In this document: positions 17,522-26,047 of the stretch, piece after piece
How the letters are laid out: the number at the start of each line of letters is the position of its first letter
Numbering within the stretch: position 1 is the stretch's first letter
Assembly (NCBI GenBank): GCA_963728365.1
Contig: CAVSJI010000001.1
Location: 744,001 to 808,000, forward strand
DNA from: VRUE01 sp963728365
GTDB taxonomy: Bacteria; Actinomycetota; Thermoleophilia; Solirubrobacterales; 70-9
Length of the DNA: 64,000 bases
Direction: 5' to 3'
Translations under genes and position numbers: made by a program
Notes under the pieces: model-generated
Databases searched by the model: none
What the model saw: only the letters and a program-made list of their open reading frames with translations
What the model was told of the DNA's origin: nothing

Positions 17522-18570
17522 GGCTCCGCCCGCGCGGGAGCGGCGGCGAAGCGCTCCTCGAGCCAGTCGTCGACGTCCTGCCAGAGCCCGTATAGCCAGT
17601 CCGCTCGCGCGGCGCTCGCCGCGGGGACGGCGGAGCGCGGCACGCGCGTCACCCACACTCGGACTAAGAGGCCGACGAGGCCGCCGCGCCAGATGTCGGA
17701 CACCAGCCGCAGGCCGTCGAAACCGTGGTGGGCGATGACCAGGACGTCTGCGTCCGGCGCACCGTCGAGCAGGGCCCCGACGCCGCCGAAGCGGGGCGGC
17801 AGCAGGTGGCGCAGGCGCTCCGCCCGCGCGGCGAGGTCTGCGTCGCGCTCGCCGATCCGGGCGATCGCGCGGGCGCGGCGCTCGGGCGTGAAGCGGGTCC
17901 CCTCGGGGTAGATCAGCACTCCCTCGTCACGCTCCAGGCCCTCGGCCAGCGAGCGCATCCGCTCCAGCTCCACCGCCTCGCCCGTGCCGCGGCGGACGAA
18001 GTAGTTCGGCAGGCGTCGGCCGGCGACGTCGAGGCAGGGGTCAGCGAGCAGCTCGCGCTTGAGCACGTAGCGAAGCCGGATTGCGTGCGGACGGGTGATC
18101 AGGACCGCGGGCAGGAGGTTGTCGACGATGCTCGCGTGGCGGATCAGAACGATCACCGGCCCTGGCGCGATCGCGTCGTCACCGGCCACCTCGAAGCGGA
18201 CGCCGAACAGCGCCCGCACCGCTCCGAACAGGACACCAACCCACAGTTGCTGCAGGCGCAGCGTCATTCGCCGCAGCGCCTCCTCTCGGCGGCCGCCCAC
18301 ACTGAGGACCCACGCCGCCGCCATCGCGGCGAGCCCGACGACCTCGGCGGCGAGGTAGACCCAGAGGAACGCGATCAGGCGCACCCCCGTAGGCGGGATC
18401 CCGTAGGCGAGCCGGCGAACGACGTCTACAACCAGGGCGAGGACGAGAAGCACCGGGAGGAGCGCGGTGACCAGGAGTAGCCCGAAGACCAGCGGCGGGA
18501 CCGTACGTAGCCGCCGCAGCACCGTTTCGGAACGGGTCTCCTCGACCCCACCCCGTTGCACCAAGACCAT
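17518..18570 (-). CDS. Lysophospholipid acyltransferase-family protein (PlsC-like)
   Basis: 350 aa from the ATG at 18570; a TTG at 18621 is the only longer option. Three N-terminal membrane segments precede the acyltransferase domain. The catalytic HX4D motif is present as RHASIVDN and the substrate-binding motif as YPEGTRFT. Members transfer acyl chains to lysophosphatidate or related lipids. It is coupled with the downstream DUF1295 membrane protein, which suggests a shared lipid-modification step. Confidence 0.87.
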   Translation of the reverse strand: MVLVQRGGVEETRSETVLRRLRTVPPLVFGLLLVTALLPVLLVLALVVDVVRRLAYGIPPTGVRLIAFLWVYLAAEVVGLAAMAAAWVLSVGGRREEALRRMTLRLQQLWVGVLFGAVRALFGVRFEVAGDDAIAPGPVIVLIRHASIVDNLLPAVLITRPHAIRLRYVLKRELLADPCLDVAGRRLPNYFVRRGTGEAVELERMRSLAEGLERDEGVLIYPEGTRFTPERRARAIARIGERDADLAARAERLRHLLPPRFGGVGALLDGAPDADVLVIAHHGFDGLRLVSDIWRGGLVGLLVRVWVTRVPRSAVPAASAARADWLYGLWQDVDDWLEERFAAAPARAEP

Positions 18571-18642
18571 TCTGGCACGGACCCAGGCAGTTGGGGCGAG
18601 TGGGCCGGTGATCCGGCTCAAGCGGCATCGGCCGCGAGCCCG

Positions 18643-21600
18643 TCAGCTAACCCCGCCGTAGAACCGGGTGGCACCAGGAGTCGGCGCGCCAGGTCGCGCC
18701 GGGATGCGTTCGGGCGCACCGACGTACATGCCCTGCACGTAGTCGACGCCGTAGCGACGCAGCAACTCGAGCGCCTCGGCGTCCTCCACCCCCTCGGCGA
18801 TGATCCGCTTGCCCAGGCTGTGGCCCACGTCGGTGATCGAGCTGACGACGCGCTGGTCGGTTTCATTCGAGACGAGCTCGCGCACGAACTCGACGTCGAT
18901 CTTCAGGTAGCGGCTGGGCAGGTGTTTGAGGTAGCTGAAGGAACCGAAGCCGGTGCCGAAGTCGTCGAGAGCGACGTCAAAGCCGACCTCGCCGAGACGT
19001 TCGGAGAACTCTCGCGCCTCCCCCATGTTCGACATCGCCGCGGTCTCGGTGATCTCGAAGACGACGGCGCCGCGGGGAACGCCCTCGAGCGCGGCCTTCT
19101 GCGCAAGCGCCAGGATCGCGGCGTCGCCGATCGAGTGTGCCGAGAGGTTGATCGTCACCCGCTTGCCCTGTTCGGCCAGCTTCAACCCCTCGCGGGCGAC
19201 CCAGCGATCGAGCTCGCCGATCAGCCCGAACCGTTCCGCCACCGGGATGAATGCCTCGGGCGCGATCGCATCCCCTGCGTCGCTGAGCATGCGGACGAGC
19301 AGCTCGTTGAAGCTGACCTCGCCGCTCTTCAACTCGACGATCGGCTGGCCGTAGAGGACGAAACGCTCCTCCGCGAGGGCGCTGCGGATGATCTGCACCC
19401 GACCCAGCACCGAATCGGCGTCGCCGTGGTAGACCCGAACCTCGCCGCGCCCCACGTCCTTGGCCTCGAACAGCGCCACGTCGGCGGCGGTCAGCAGGTC
19501 ATCCGGCACCAGCTCCTGGTCGCCCTGGAAGACGACGATTCCGCAGCTCACCTGCACGGGCGGGTCGATCGGGGCCTCGGCCAGCTGGGCGCGGATGTCG
19601 GCGACCACGGACAGTGCGGCCGTCTCGTCGGCCTCGTGGAGGGCGATCGCAAATTCGTCGCCTCCCAGGCGGGCGACCACGTCCGAGGAGCGAACTCTGT
19701 CGAGGATCGCCCGCGCGACCGCGATCAGCGCGCGGTCGCCGGCCGCGTGCCCGTGCAGGTCGTTGACCAATCTCAGGTTGTCGAGGTCGAGCACGATCAG
19801 CGCTCCGGAGCGACGGTAGCGCGCCGCGTAGCGAAGCACACGGTCGAGTTGCTCAGAAAGGCGGCGGCGGTTGAGCAGGCCGGTGAGGAGGTCGTGATCG
19901 GCCTGGAAGTCGAGACGCGCCTCAAGGGCAAGCTGGACAGTCGCGGGTGTGTCGCGGCGGCGCGGGGCTTCCTCGCGCGTCTTCGTGGAACGTTCCCGCC
20001 CTTCGGCGAGGAGCTCGAGCAGGGACTTGACCAGGTCGGGGTCGAACTGCGTGCCGGCGCCCTGTCGCAGCTCGGCGACCGCCGCCTCCTCGCTCATCGC
20101 CTGGCGGTTGGGACGGGTCGCGATCATCGCCTGGTAGGCGTTGCAGACCGCGATGACCCGGGCGGCGAGCGGAATCGCCTCGCCGCTCAACCCGTCCGGG
20201 TAGCCGCTTCCGTCCCAACGCTCCTGCACCGAGCGGACCACGTGCCCGGCGGAGCCCAGGGAGGGCGCCGCCGCGACGATGCGCTGGGCGATCAGCGGGT
20301 GGGTCCGAAGGAACTCGCGCTCCTCCGGCTCCAGCTCCCCGGCCTTGTCGAGCAGGAGATCGGGAATGGCGACCTTGCCGATGTCGTGCAGCGCGGCGGC
20401 ATGAACCAGAACGCGCTGATCGGCGGCGTCCAGCCCGATCCTCTCCCCCAGCGCGGCCGCCTGCTGGGCAACGCGGGTGGCGTGGGACTCCATGTCCGGG
20501 TCGCGGGCGCCAAGCACCGCGGTCAGCGCGTCCTGCACCTGGCGCTCGGTGCCGGGCCTCCTGCGTCCCTTGTACTCGTACATCTCGTCGTCGGCTCGGC
20601 GGATCAGCTCGGTCGTCCCGCGGCCGTCGCGCGGGGCCACCGCGCAGCCGTAGCTCGCGGTCACCGAGAAGCCGGCGCCGCGGCGCGCCATCGCAGCGGC
20701 AAGCCGCTCGCCGACCTCCGCCGGCGCCGTGGCGCCGAGCGGAGCCAGGACGCAGAACTCGTCGCCACCCAGGCGGTAGGCCCGTCCGCCCGGCGGGACA
20801 GCGCTGCGCAGGCCGCTGGCGACCTGGATCAACAGGGCGTCCCCGGCGCTGTGGCCGAAGGTGTCGTTGTACGTCTTGAAGCCGTCGAGGTCGAATAGCA
20901 CGATCAGGAGCGGGCGCTCCTCGGTGGCGTCGGCCACGCGCCTGCTCAGGTCGCTGAGCAGCTTCCGGCGGTTGTCGAGCCCGGTGAGCGCGTCCTGGAT
21001 GGCCTCCCGCGCCCGGATCTTCAGCAGGCCTGCCGTTTCCCAGAGGGAGACGGCGAGGCGAAGCAGGACCAGCGTCAGCGTCGCGGTGGCGAGCGCCGCA
21101 GTGGCGGCGTCAAGCCGACCATGGACATCCAGGGCGAGCACGGCGAGAGAGACGAGCCCGGCGCAGATCGGGATCGCTGCGCTGCGGCCGCCGCGGAGGC
21201 GTACCGGCCTCGCCGGCGCGACGGTCACCGTCGAGGCGCCCGCCGCCATCAGGATCAGCGCGAGCAGCCAACCGGCGTCGAGCACCCCACCGGCCTGGTA
21301 GGCGCCATTCGCGTTCTGGACGATGTAGAGGGTGTCCGAGAGCGCGAAGACCGCCATTCCGCCGGCCAGGCCCAGCAGCCCGCGCGATCGCCGCCAGCCG
21401 ACCGTCGCCGAGGTGACGACGAGCATCCCCAGCAGCACCGCGTCGCCGATCGGATAGGCGATGTTGGTCATGGCTCCCGGCACCGATTCGCCGGCGGTCG
21501 CGTCGATGACCGGCCCGAGGATCAGAGCGGCCGCAAGGCTCGCGCAGGCGCCGGCGGCGATCGCCCCGTCGAGCCAGACCCCGATCGCCGCCCGCCGCCG

Positions 21601-22041
21601 GCGACCGCGCCAGCGCGCCGCGATCACCGCGAGGTACATGAGCGGGTAGAACGCTAGGAAGCCGAGGTCGGCGGGCGACGGATTGGGGAGGCTGGCGCCG
21701 CTCGCCAGCTCGTGCTCGAAGTAGGCGTTGCCGAGCACCCATGCCGCCATCCCGAGACCGGCCAGCCCCCAGACGGCGCGCTCGTCGCGGTTGAGCGCGG
21801 CGCGCCAAAGGCAGATCGCAACCGCGCTGAGGCCGATCGCGTCCGAGACCCAGGTGGCGCAGATCCGCTGTGCGGTGGCGCCCCCGTAGCCGGTCACCGC
21901 GCGCAACGCAAAGACCGCGAGCAGCGCCGCACCGACACCGAGGACAGCCCGCATCCCGCGGGAGGTCGCCGGACGGATGTCCAGCCGAGACGGGCGTACG
22001 CCGGTGTTCATTTCTGAGTAGATCGGCACTCGGCCGGGCAT
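18643..22041 (-). CDS. Membrane c-di-GMP protein with GGDEF, HD-GYP, GGDEF and EAL domains
   Basis: 1132 aa if started at 22041; an ATG at 22011 is also plausible. About nine membrane helices (residues 30-330) come first. GGDEF1 carries RLGGDEF near residue 422 but has no RxxD inhibitory site. HD-GYP follows, with ALHDIGKVAIP near 550 and ERWDGSGYPDGL. GGDEF2 carries RLGGDEF near 790 and an RSSD I-site. The EAL domain has NELLVRM near 910, DDFGTGFGSFSYLKHLP, KIDVEFV and AEGVEDAEAL. All four domains keep their catalytic signatures, so one protein could both make c-di-GMP and degrade it by two chemistries. The membrane part probably senses an unknown signal. It is monocistronic. Confidence 0.93.
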   Translation of the reverse strand: MPGRVPIYSEMNTGVRPSRLDIRPATSRGMRAVLGVGAALLAVFALRAVTGYGGATAQRICATWVSDAIGLSAVAICLWRAALNRDERAVWGLAGLGMAAWVLGNAYFEHELASGASLPNPSPADLGFLAFYPLMYLAVIAARWRGRRRRAAIGVWLDGAIAAGACASLAAALILGPVIDATAGESVPGAMTNIAYPIGDAVLLGMLVVTSATVGWRRSRGLLGLAGGMAVFALSDTLYIVQNANGAYQAGGVLDAGWLLALILMAAGASTVTVAPARPVRLRGGRSAAIPICAGLVSLAVLALDVHGRLDAATAALATATLTLVLLRLAVSLWETAGLLKIRAREAIQDALTGLDNRRKLLSDLSRRVADATEERPLLIVLFDLDGFKTYNDTFGHSAGDALLIQVASGLRSAVPPGGRAYRLGGDEFCVLAPLGATAPAEVGERLAAAMARRGAGFSVTASYGCAVAPRDGRGTTELIRRADDEMYEYKGRRRPGTERQVQDALTAVLGARDPDMESHATRVAQQAAALGERIGLDAADQRVLVHAAALHDIGKVAIPDLLLDKAGELEPEEREFLRTHPLIAQRIVAAAPSLGSAGHVVRSVQERWDGSGYPDGLSGEAIPLAARVIAVCNAYQAMIATRPNRQAMSEEAAVAELRQGAGTQFDPDLVKSLLELLAEGRERSTKTREEAPRRRDTPATVQLALEARLDFQADHDLLTGLLNRRRLSEQLDRVLRYAARYRRSGALIVLDLDNLRLVNDLHGHAAGDRALIAVARAILDRVRSSDVVARLGGDEFAIALHEADETAALSVVADIRAQLAEAPIDPPVQVSCGIVVFQGDQELVPDDLLTAADVALFEAKDVGRGEVRVYHGDADSVLGRVQIIRSALAEERFVLYGQPIVELKSGEVSFNELLVRMLSDAGDAIAPEAFIPVAERFGLIGELDRWVAREGLKLAEQGKRVTINLSAHSIGDAAILALAQKAALEGVPRGAVVFEITETAAMSNMGEAREFSERLGEVGFDVALDDFGTGFGSFSYLKHLPSRYLKIDVEFVRELVSNETDQRVVSSITDVGHSLGKRIIAEGVEDAEALELLRRYGVDYVQGMYVGAPERIPARPGAPTPGATRFYGGVS

Positions 22042-22077
22042 TCCTTAAGCTGCGACGGTCGTCAAGCATGAGGAAAA

Positions 22078-22095
22078 ACCGCCCCTGGGGGCGGT
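22078..22095 (-). terminator. Intrinsic terminator-like hairpin
   Basis: ACCGCCCC and GGGGCGGT arms with a 2-base loop, followed on the minus strand by five T. It lies just upstream of the c-di-GMP gene and would stop minus-strand transcripts coming from the right. No minus-strand gene ending here is intact; the cupin remnant at 23063-23206 is the nearest. Confidence 0.6.
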
Positions 22096-22211
22096 CAATT
22101 CGGCTTGCTAGCTTCCAGGGCTGCGCAGGGCAAACGACTCCAAGGCAATCACTGCTAGATCACTGTCTTCAGAGTCGCGCGGGAGTCCAATCGGGCGTAG
22201 CATCGCTTGGC

Positions 22212-23081
22212 ATGGAGCAACCTGAAGGCTCCGAGCAGCAGGACCTCACCCTTTGGCAGCGATTGGCCGTACGAGAGGTGCGCCGCGCGGCCGGTCGAGG
22301 GGACGACGAGCCGATGAGCTCGGAGGACTGGGCGGCTGAGTATGAAGTCAGCAATCGTCCGCTTGCTCGCGCGATTCGCCGCGTCCTGATGGCGCTGCCG
22401 AGGAGTCCCCGATGCGGAAGGTGCGGCGCCCCGTTTGCCGGGCCCGGCCGGCGGATCGTGGCTCCGTTCGGCTATCGACCCTCGCGAAAGAATCCAACGA
22501 TCTGCGCGGTCTGCGTGGAGACGTCGCCACCGGGGGGAATGAAGATGCACGCCGGGGTGCTCTTCGCCGACCTGCGCGGGTTCACGGCCCGCAGCGAGGG
22601 GGAAGATCCCGAGGAGGTGTCGCTGCTCCTGCGGCGCTTCTACCGCTGCGCGGAGGAAGTCCTCTTTCCGGAGGCGATCATCGACAAGGTGATCGGCGAC
22701 GAGGTGATGGCGCTCTACCTGCCAGACGTGCAGCTGAACATCGAGCGCGACAGGGTGCCTTCCTTGATGCTCGAACACGCCAGGGGGTTGCTCAGGGCAG
22801 TCGGCTACGGCTCGGGGAAGGAACCTTTCGTCGAGATGGGAATCGGGGTCGACATGGGCGATGCGTTCGTCGGCAACATCGGTGAACGCGCTCTTTATGA
22901 CTTCACCGCTGTGGGCAACGTCGTCAATACGGCCTCGCGGCTGCAGGGGCAGGCGGCAGGGGGCGAGATCTTGCTCTCCGATCGAGTGGTGAACGGATTG
23001 CCGAGCTTGGTCGGAACGAGAGAAGAGCTGACCCTCAAGGGTAAAAACGAGCCACAGGTTGCCTACAGAGTGAGTGCTTGA
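22212..23081 (+). CDS. Class III adenylate/guanylate cyclase with N-terminal zinc ribbon
   Basis: 289 aa. A four-cysteine zinc-ribbon-like segment (Cys68, Cys71, Cys98, Cys101) precedes the catalytic domain. Metal-binding aspartates are seen in LFADLRGFT (Asp120) and IGDEVMALY. The C-terminal catalytic segment is DFTAVGNVVNTASRLQ, with the transition-state Asn and Arg kept. The product is probably cytoplasmic and makes a cyclic nucleotide; specificity cannot be fixed from the sequence. Its 3' end overlaps a cupin remnant on the other strand by 19 bases. Confidence 0.9.
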   Translation: MEQPEGSEQQDLTLWQRLAVREVRRAAGRGDDEPMSSEDWAAEYEVSNRPLARAIRRVLMALPRSPRCGRCGAPFAGPGRRIVAPFGYRPSRKNPTICAVCVETSPPGGMKMHAGVLFADLRGFTARSEGEDPEEVSLLLRRFYRCAEEVLFPEAIIDKVIGDEVMALYLPDVQLNIERDRVPSLMLEHARGLLRAVGYGSGKEPFVEMGIGVDMGDAFVGNIGERALYDFTAVGNVVNTASRLQGQAAGGEILLSDRVVNGLPSLVGTREELTLKGKNEPQVAYRVSA

Positions 23082-23206
23082 ACGATCTCGCTGAAATCGA
23101 CCATCACGCATGGCTCCCCTCCCGGCACTTCGGCATCGTGGCCCGGAGGGATCGCAACCACGTCGCCGGCGGCGATCCTTCCGTTGGGGTTTACTCCCGT
23201 CCGACC
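23063..23206 (-). pseudogene. Cupin-domain gene remnant (C-terminal end only)
   Basis: Minus-strand codons read GRIAAGDVVAIPPGHDAEV and then PCVMVDFSEI before a TAG at 23063-23065. This is a typical cupin C-terminal half. Just upstream is an in-frame TAG (23207-23209) and no start codon fits, so only about 48 codons survive. The break near 23207 marks a plausible left edge of the accessory region. Confidence 0.6.
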
Positions 23207-23312
23207 CTACACCCGGCTCTGCCTGAGCAACAATCTCTCGCTGACACCGTCGAGCCGCTAGCACAGCGCTCGCCCACTTGGGATGCCGGCGTCCCTATGC
23301 GTCATCTGACCC

Positions 23313-23510
23313 TTGACGGATCAGCGCGAGATCGCGATCAGCCTCGACACCTCGAAGTGCTTCTTCCACTACACGACGCGCGAAGCTGCGTTCAGCGACA
23401 TCATCCCACGCCGCCGGCTGCGCTTCTCAACTTATGCGCTGATGCGCGACCAGTTGGAGAACAAGCAGTGGGCGCGCTACTGTGCCAGCCGCGATGAAAC
23501 AGCGTGTTGA
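23313..23510 (+). pseudogene. Truncated DUF2971-like fragment
   Basis: A 65-codon frame starting with TTG contains CFFHYTTREAAFSDIIPRRR and then LRFSTYALMRDQLENKQW. This resembles the N-terminus of DUF2971 proteins (HYT... LRLS... NDxxE). Members are normally several times longer, so this is a fragment. It overlaps the start of the SLATT-type gene. The stretch 23207-23312 to its left holds nothing I can support. Confidence 0.4.
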
Positions 23511-24060
23511 CCCCAGGCCGACGCAGATCGGTCGCCTACAGGCGATTTTCGCCGATATCGATTTGCCACCCGAGCGGCAGGCGATGCTGACGGGCCGGTA
23601 CTTGGAGTACGGCCGTTGGCTTGACGGCGCCGCCCGGCGAGCCCAGCGCGCGCACTACCTGTTGCGGATCACCGCCTTGGTCGGTGGCGTCCTGCTGCCC
23701 GCCGTCGCGAGCCTCGATGCTCTAAGCGACACTGGTGCCCTGCGCTGGGTCACCGTTGGCATCGGTGTGATGGTCGGGTTGAGTGTTGCGATTGACGGGT
23801 TCATGAACCTGCGTGAGCGCTGGCTTCACTTCCGCCTGGCAGCGGAAACTGTGCTGTCAGAGCTGTGGCAGTTCGCGACCTTGAGCGGCGAGCGGTATGA
23901 AGGTAAGGAGTCCTACGAAGATGCGTTCCCAACCCTCGTTGTCGAGTGCGAGCGCTTCATCGCAACAGAGGTCGCCACCTACGTCAAAGGTCCGGCGCGA
24001 GAATCATCAGACGCTGGCGGGGGAACCGACCCAAACCGTCCCCACGACCAATCGCAGTAA
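23494..24060 (+). CDS. DUF4231/SLATT-type two-helix membrane protein
   Basis: 188 aa from the ATG at 23494 (GTG at 23482 also in frame). Two adjacent membrane helices (LLRITALVGGVLLPAVASL and RWVTVGIGVMVGLSVAIDG) are followed by NLRERWLHFRLAAETVLSEL, typical of DUF4231/SLATT domains. Such proteins are predicted pore-forming effectors linked to nucleotide-based or other conflict systems. Here no synthase is adjacent; the nearest neighbours are a truncated gene and the first dispersed repeat. Confidence 0.75.
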   Translation: MKQRVDPRPTQIGRLQAIFADIDLPPERQAMLTGRYLEYGRWLDGAARRAQRAHYLLRITALVGGVLLPAVASLDALSDTGALRWVTVGIGVMVGLSVAIDGFMNLRERWLHFRLAAETVLSELWQFATLSGERYEGKESYEDAFPTLVVECERFIATEVATYVKGPARESSDAGGGTDPNRPHDQSQ

Positions 24061-24167
24061 CTCCGCTTGCGCTCGATCGAGCGAGCAGGAACTTTCCGAA
24101 GCACGAGCGACCTTTAGGCAACGGTGCGCGAACGGACGCGGATGCCGAAGACTCTCGACGCAGGCTA

Positions 24168-24240
24168 TACCCCCACCAAGACATAATCCGAACCCGGTTG
24201 CGCGGATCGGAGGAGATCCCTTCTCGCTGGCGCGGAATCG
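24168..24240 (+). repeat. Dispersed accessory-region repeat R1
   Basis: Starts TACCCCCACCAAGACATAAT, continues with CGAACCCGGTTGCGCGGATC and ends near TTCTCGCTGG. Contains a GGATC-N6-GATCC hairpin. It lies between the SLATT gene and the ATPase gene. Related copies are at 25592, 27086, 28003 and 31076. The rest of 24061-24302 holds only this repeat and the operator iterons. Confidence 0.75.
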
Positions 24241-24248
24241 ATGCTGAT

Positions 24249-24302
24249 CGATCGTCAGCGTGTTTCTGAGCGATTGTCAGATATACTCTGAGCGATTATC
24301 AG
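24249..24302 (+). promoter_or_regulatory. Three 22-bp-spaced operator iterons with a -10 box
   Basis: The motif CGAT(C/T)(G/A)TCAG occurs at 24249-24258, 24271-24280 and 24293-24302, each exactly 22 bp (two helical turns) apart. The last copy ends directly before the GTG at 24303. A TATACT hexamer (24282-24287) between copies two and three looks like a -10 element, which would give an almost leaderless transcript. Repressor binding here would block transcription; the regulator is unknown. Confidence 0.6.
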
Positions 24303-25568
24303 GTGATTAAGCTCTACTCGAGGCATATCAAGGCCGGACTGGACGCCGCCCTCGACGATACTCCCGTAGTCATCGTCGTCGGTCCTCGGCAGGCGGGGAA
24401 GAGCACGCTCGCGTCGGTCGTGACCAAGGAGCGAGGCGCGCGCTACGTGACCCTCGACGATGACGGCCCTCGGGAAGCTGCGAATGAGGACCCGACGGGA
24501 TTCGTCGAGGGGGCGGCGCTTCCCCTCTGCATCGACGAGTTCCAGAAGGCGCCGGCCCTGCTGCCGGCGATCAAGGCTCGGGTCGACCGGGCACGCACCG
24601 GCGGGAACCGCCCAGCGGGAATGTTTATGCTCACCGGCTCGGCAAACGCCTGGGCGACCCTTCGCATCTCCGAGTCACTCGTGGGCCGGGCAGAGCGGGT
24701 GCCCCTCTGGCCCCTCTCCCAGGGTGAGCTCCACGGCCGGCGCGAGACCTTCATCGACGACCTGTTCGTGGGCCGCGTGCCCCAGCTCGCGGATGCCCCG
24801 ATCGGCCGCCCGGCAATCGCCGAGACACTCACGGCCGGCGGGTACCCAGAGGCCATCGCGCGTACAGAACCCCGCAGACGGGGACGCTGGTTCGAGGAGT
24901 ACGTCGCGATGACGCTGGAGCGTGACGTGCGGGATCTCACCCGGAACGCGCAGCAACTCGACGAGCTTCCAACACTCCTCAGTCTCGCCGCCTCTCGTAT
25001 TTCAGGATTGCTCTCACCTACCGGGATCGCCCGCGATGCAGGTATGAGCCGTCCCACCGTACAGCGCTACCTCACGCTGCTCGAGCAGCTATTCCTGCTG
25101 ATCCGCGCGAGTGCATGGAGCCGAAATATCGGCCAGCGCCTGATCAAGGCGCCAAAGGTCTGGCTTCCCGACACTGGCCTGGCCTGCCACCTGCTCGACT
25201 ACGGCCAGGCTCGGTTTGAAGCAGATGAGACAGCCCTCGCCGGAGCCCTGTTCGAGAACTTCGTCGCGATGGAGCTGGTGAAGCAGGCGGCGTGGGCCGA
25301 AACCAACGTCCGCATCCACCATCTTCGAACGGCGGGAGGACGTGAGATCGACATCGTGCTCGAGAGAGGCGACGGGTCGGTTTGCGGCGTCGAGGTCAAG
25401 CTGAGCGCCAGCGTGCACTCTCGCGACTTCGGCGCGCTTCGCCACCTTCAAAGCAAGCTGGGCACGCGGTTCAAGGCCGGGGTCGTCGTGCACACCGGTC
25501 GCGAAACCCTGCGCTTCGGATCCGGCCTCTGGGCATTGCCGGCCTCAGCTCTGTGGACACCGCATTGA
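24303..25568 (+). CDS. AAA_14/DUF4143 family ATPase
   Basis: 421 aa from the GTG at 24303. The N-terminal AAA domain has a Walker A-like VVGPRQAGKSTLA and a Walker B-like PLCIDEFQKAP, then sensor motif MFMLTGSAN. A winged-helix segment (LSPTGIARDAGMSRPTVQRYLTLL in the middle) leads to a C-terminal DUF4143 nuclease-like domain with REIDIVLE and GVEVKL (D...E-x-K). The family is common in accessory regions and suspected of roles in toxin or defence modules. Direct operator repeats abut the start. It forms a one-gene module between repeats R1 and R2. Confidence 0.9.
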   Translation: MIKLYSRHIKAGLDAALDDTPVVIVVGPRQAGKSTLASVVTKERGARYVTLDDDGPREAANEDPTGFVEGAALPLCIDEFQKAPALLPAIKARVDRARTGGNRPAGMFMLTGSANAWATLRISESLVGRAERVPLWPLSQGELHGRRETFIDDLFVGRVPQLADAPIGRPAIAETLTAGGYPEAIARTEPRRRGRWFEEYVAMTLERDVRDLTRNAQQLDELPTLLSLAASRISGLLSPTGIARDAGMSRPTVQRYLTLLEQLFLLIRASAWSRNIGQRLIKAPKVWLPDTGLACHLLDYGQARFEADETALAGALFENFVAMELVKQAAWAETNVRIHHLRTAGGREIDIVLERGDGSVCGVEVKLSASVHSRDFGALRHLQSKLGTRFKAGVVVHTGRETLRFGSGLWALPASALWTPH

Positions 25569-25591
25569 AGTGCGACCACTGGCACAGGCAG

Positions 25592-25664
25592 TACCCCCAC
25601 CGAGACATAACTCGAACCGCGTTGCGCGAATCGCAACTGGCCCGATTGCGCTTCCCCTTGGCCG
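25592..25664 (+). repeat. Dispersed accessory-region repeat R2
   Basis: Starts TACCCCCACCGAGACATAAC, followed by TCGAACCGCGTTGCGCGAAT and a short stem AATC...GATT in the place of the GGATC/GATCC stem of R1. It lies between the ATPase gene (plus) and the end of a minus-strand membrane gene. Same orientation as the other copies. Confidence 0.75.
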
Positions 25665-25674
25665 CTGAATCAAT

Positions 25675-26043
25675 TCAGGAGGTAGACCTGCCCACTGAAA
25701 GCGGCAGCTTTCCCCGGAAGTAAGCCACAGCGATAATCACCCACAGGGCGGCGAAGACGGCATGAATCAGCCTGTCGCTGGTCCAAAACATCGCCATGAC
25801 TGCGTAGGCAAGACCTAGCAGCAGAAACCCCCCGGACATCCACCGCCTCTGTCGTGGGGTGAGCAGACGACGCGTCGGTCCATCCTCGGATAGCCCCAGT
25901 GCCCCGGTCTCCTGCTCCGGAACCTCTTCCGGCCGTGGCAGCCAATTTCTCGTGGTGTCACCGAGATCGCGCCGCAGCCCCAAGACGACGACGACGGCAC
26001 CGAGCGCAGTCGCGACGACCCAGGCGATGAGATCGCTGCCCAT
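25675..26043 (-). CDS. Small membrane protein, paralogue A
   Basis: 122 aa from the ATG at 26043. Three hydrophobic helices: DLIAWVVATALGAVVVVLGL, GFLLLGLAYAVMAMFW and LIHAVFAALWVIIAVAYF. It is closely similar over its whole length to 28092-28463 (for example RRDLGDTTRNWLP against RRNLSETTRNGLP). It starts 4 bases after the stop of the LppX-like gene, so the two form an operon. Function unknown. Confidence 0.8.
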   Translation of the reverse strand: MGSDLIAWVVATALGAVVVVLGLRRDLGDTTRNWLPRPEEVPEQETGALGLSEDGPTRRLLTPRQRRWMSGGFLLLGLAYAVMAMFWTSDRLIHAVFAALWVIIAVAYFRGKLPLSVGRSTS

Positions 26044-26047
26044 CGAC

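Noticed and set aside
18556..20898. Long plus-strand frame antisense to the c-di-GMP gene
   Set aside because: The minus strand encodes four recognisable catalytic domains; the plus frame is a shadow.
22070..22200. A tRNA gene beside the hairpin at 22078-22095
   Set aside because: No T-loop consensus or acceptor pairing is found; only the terminator-like hairpin is supported.
22155..23264. Minus-strand gene opposite the nucleotide cyclase
   Set aside because: It is antisense to a gene with complete class III cyclase motifs; only the short cupin remnant in another frame is supported.
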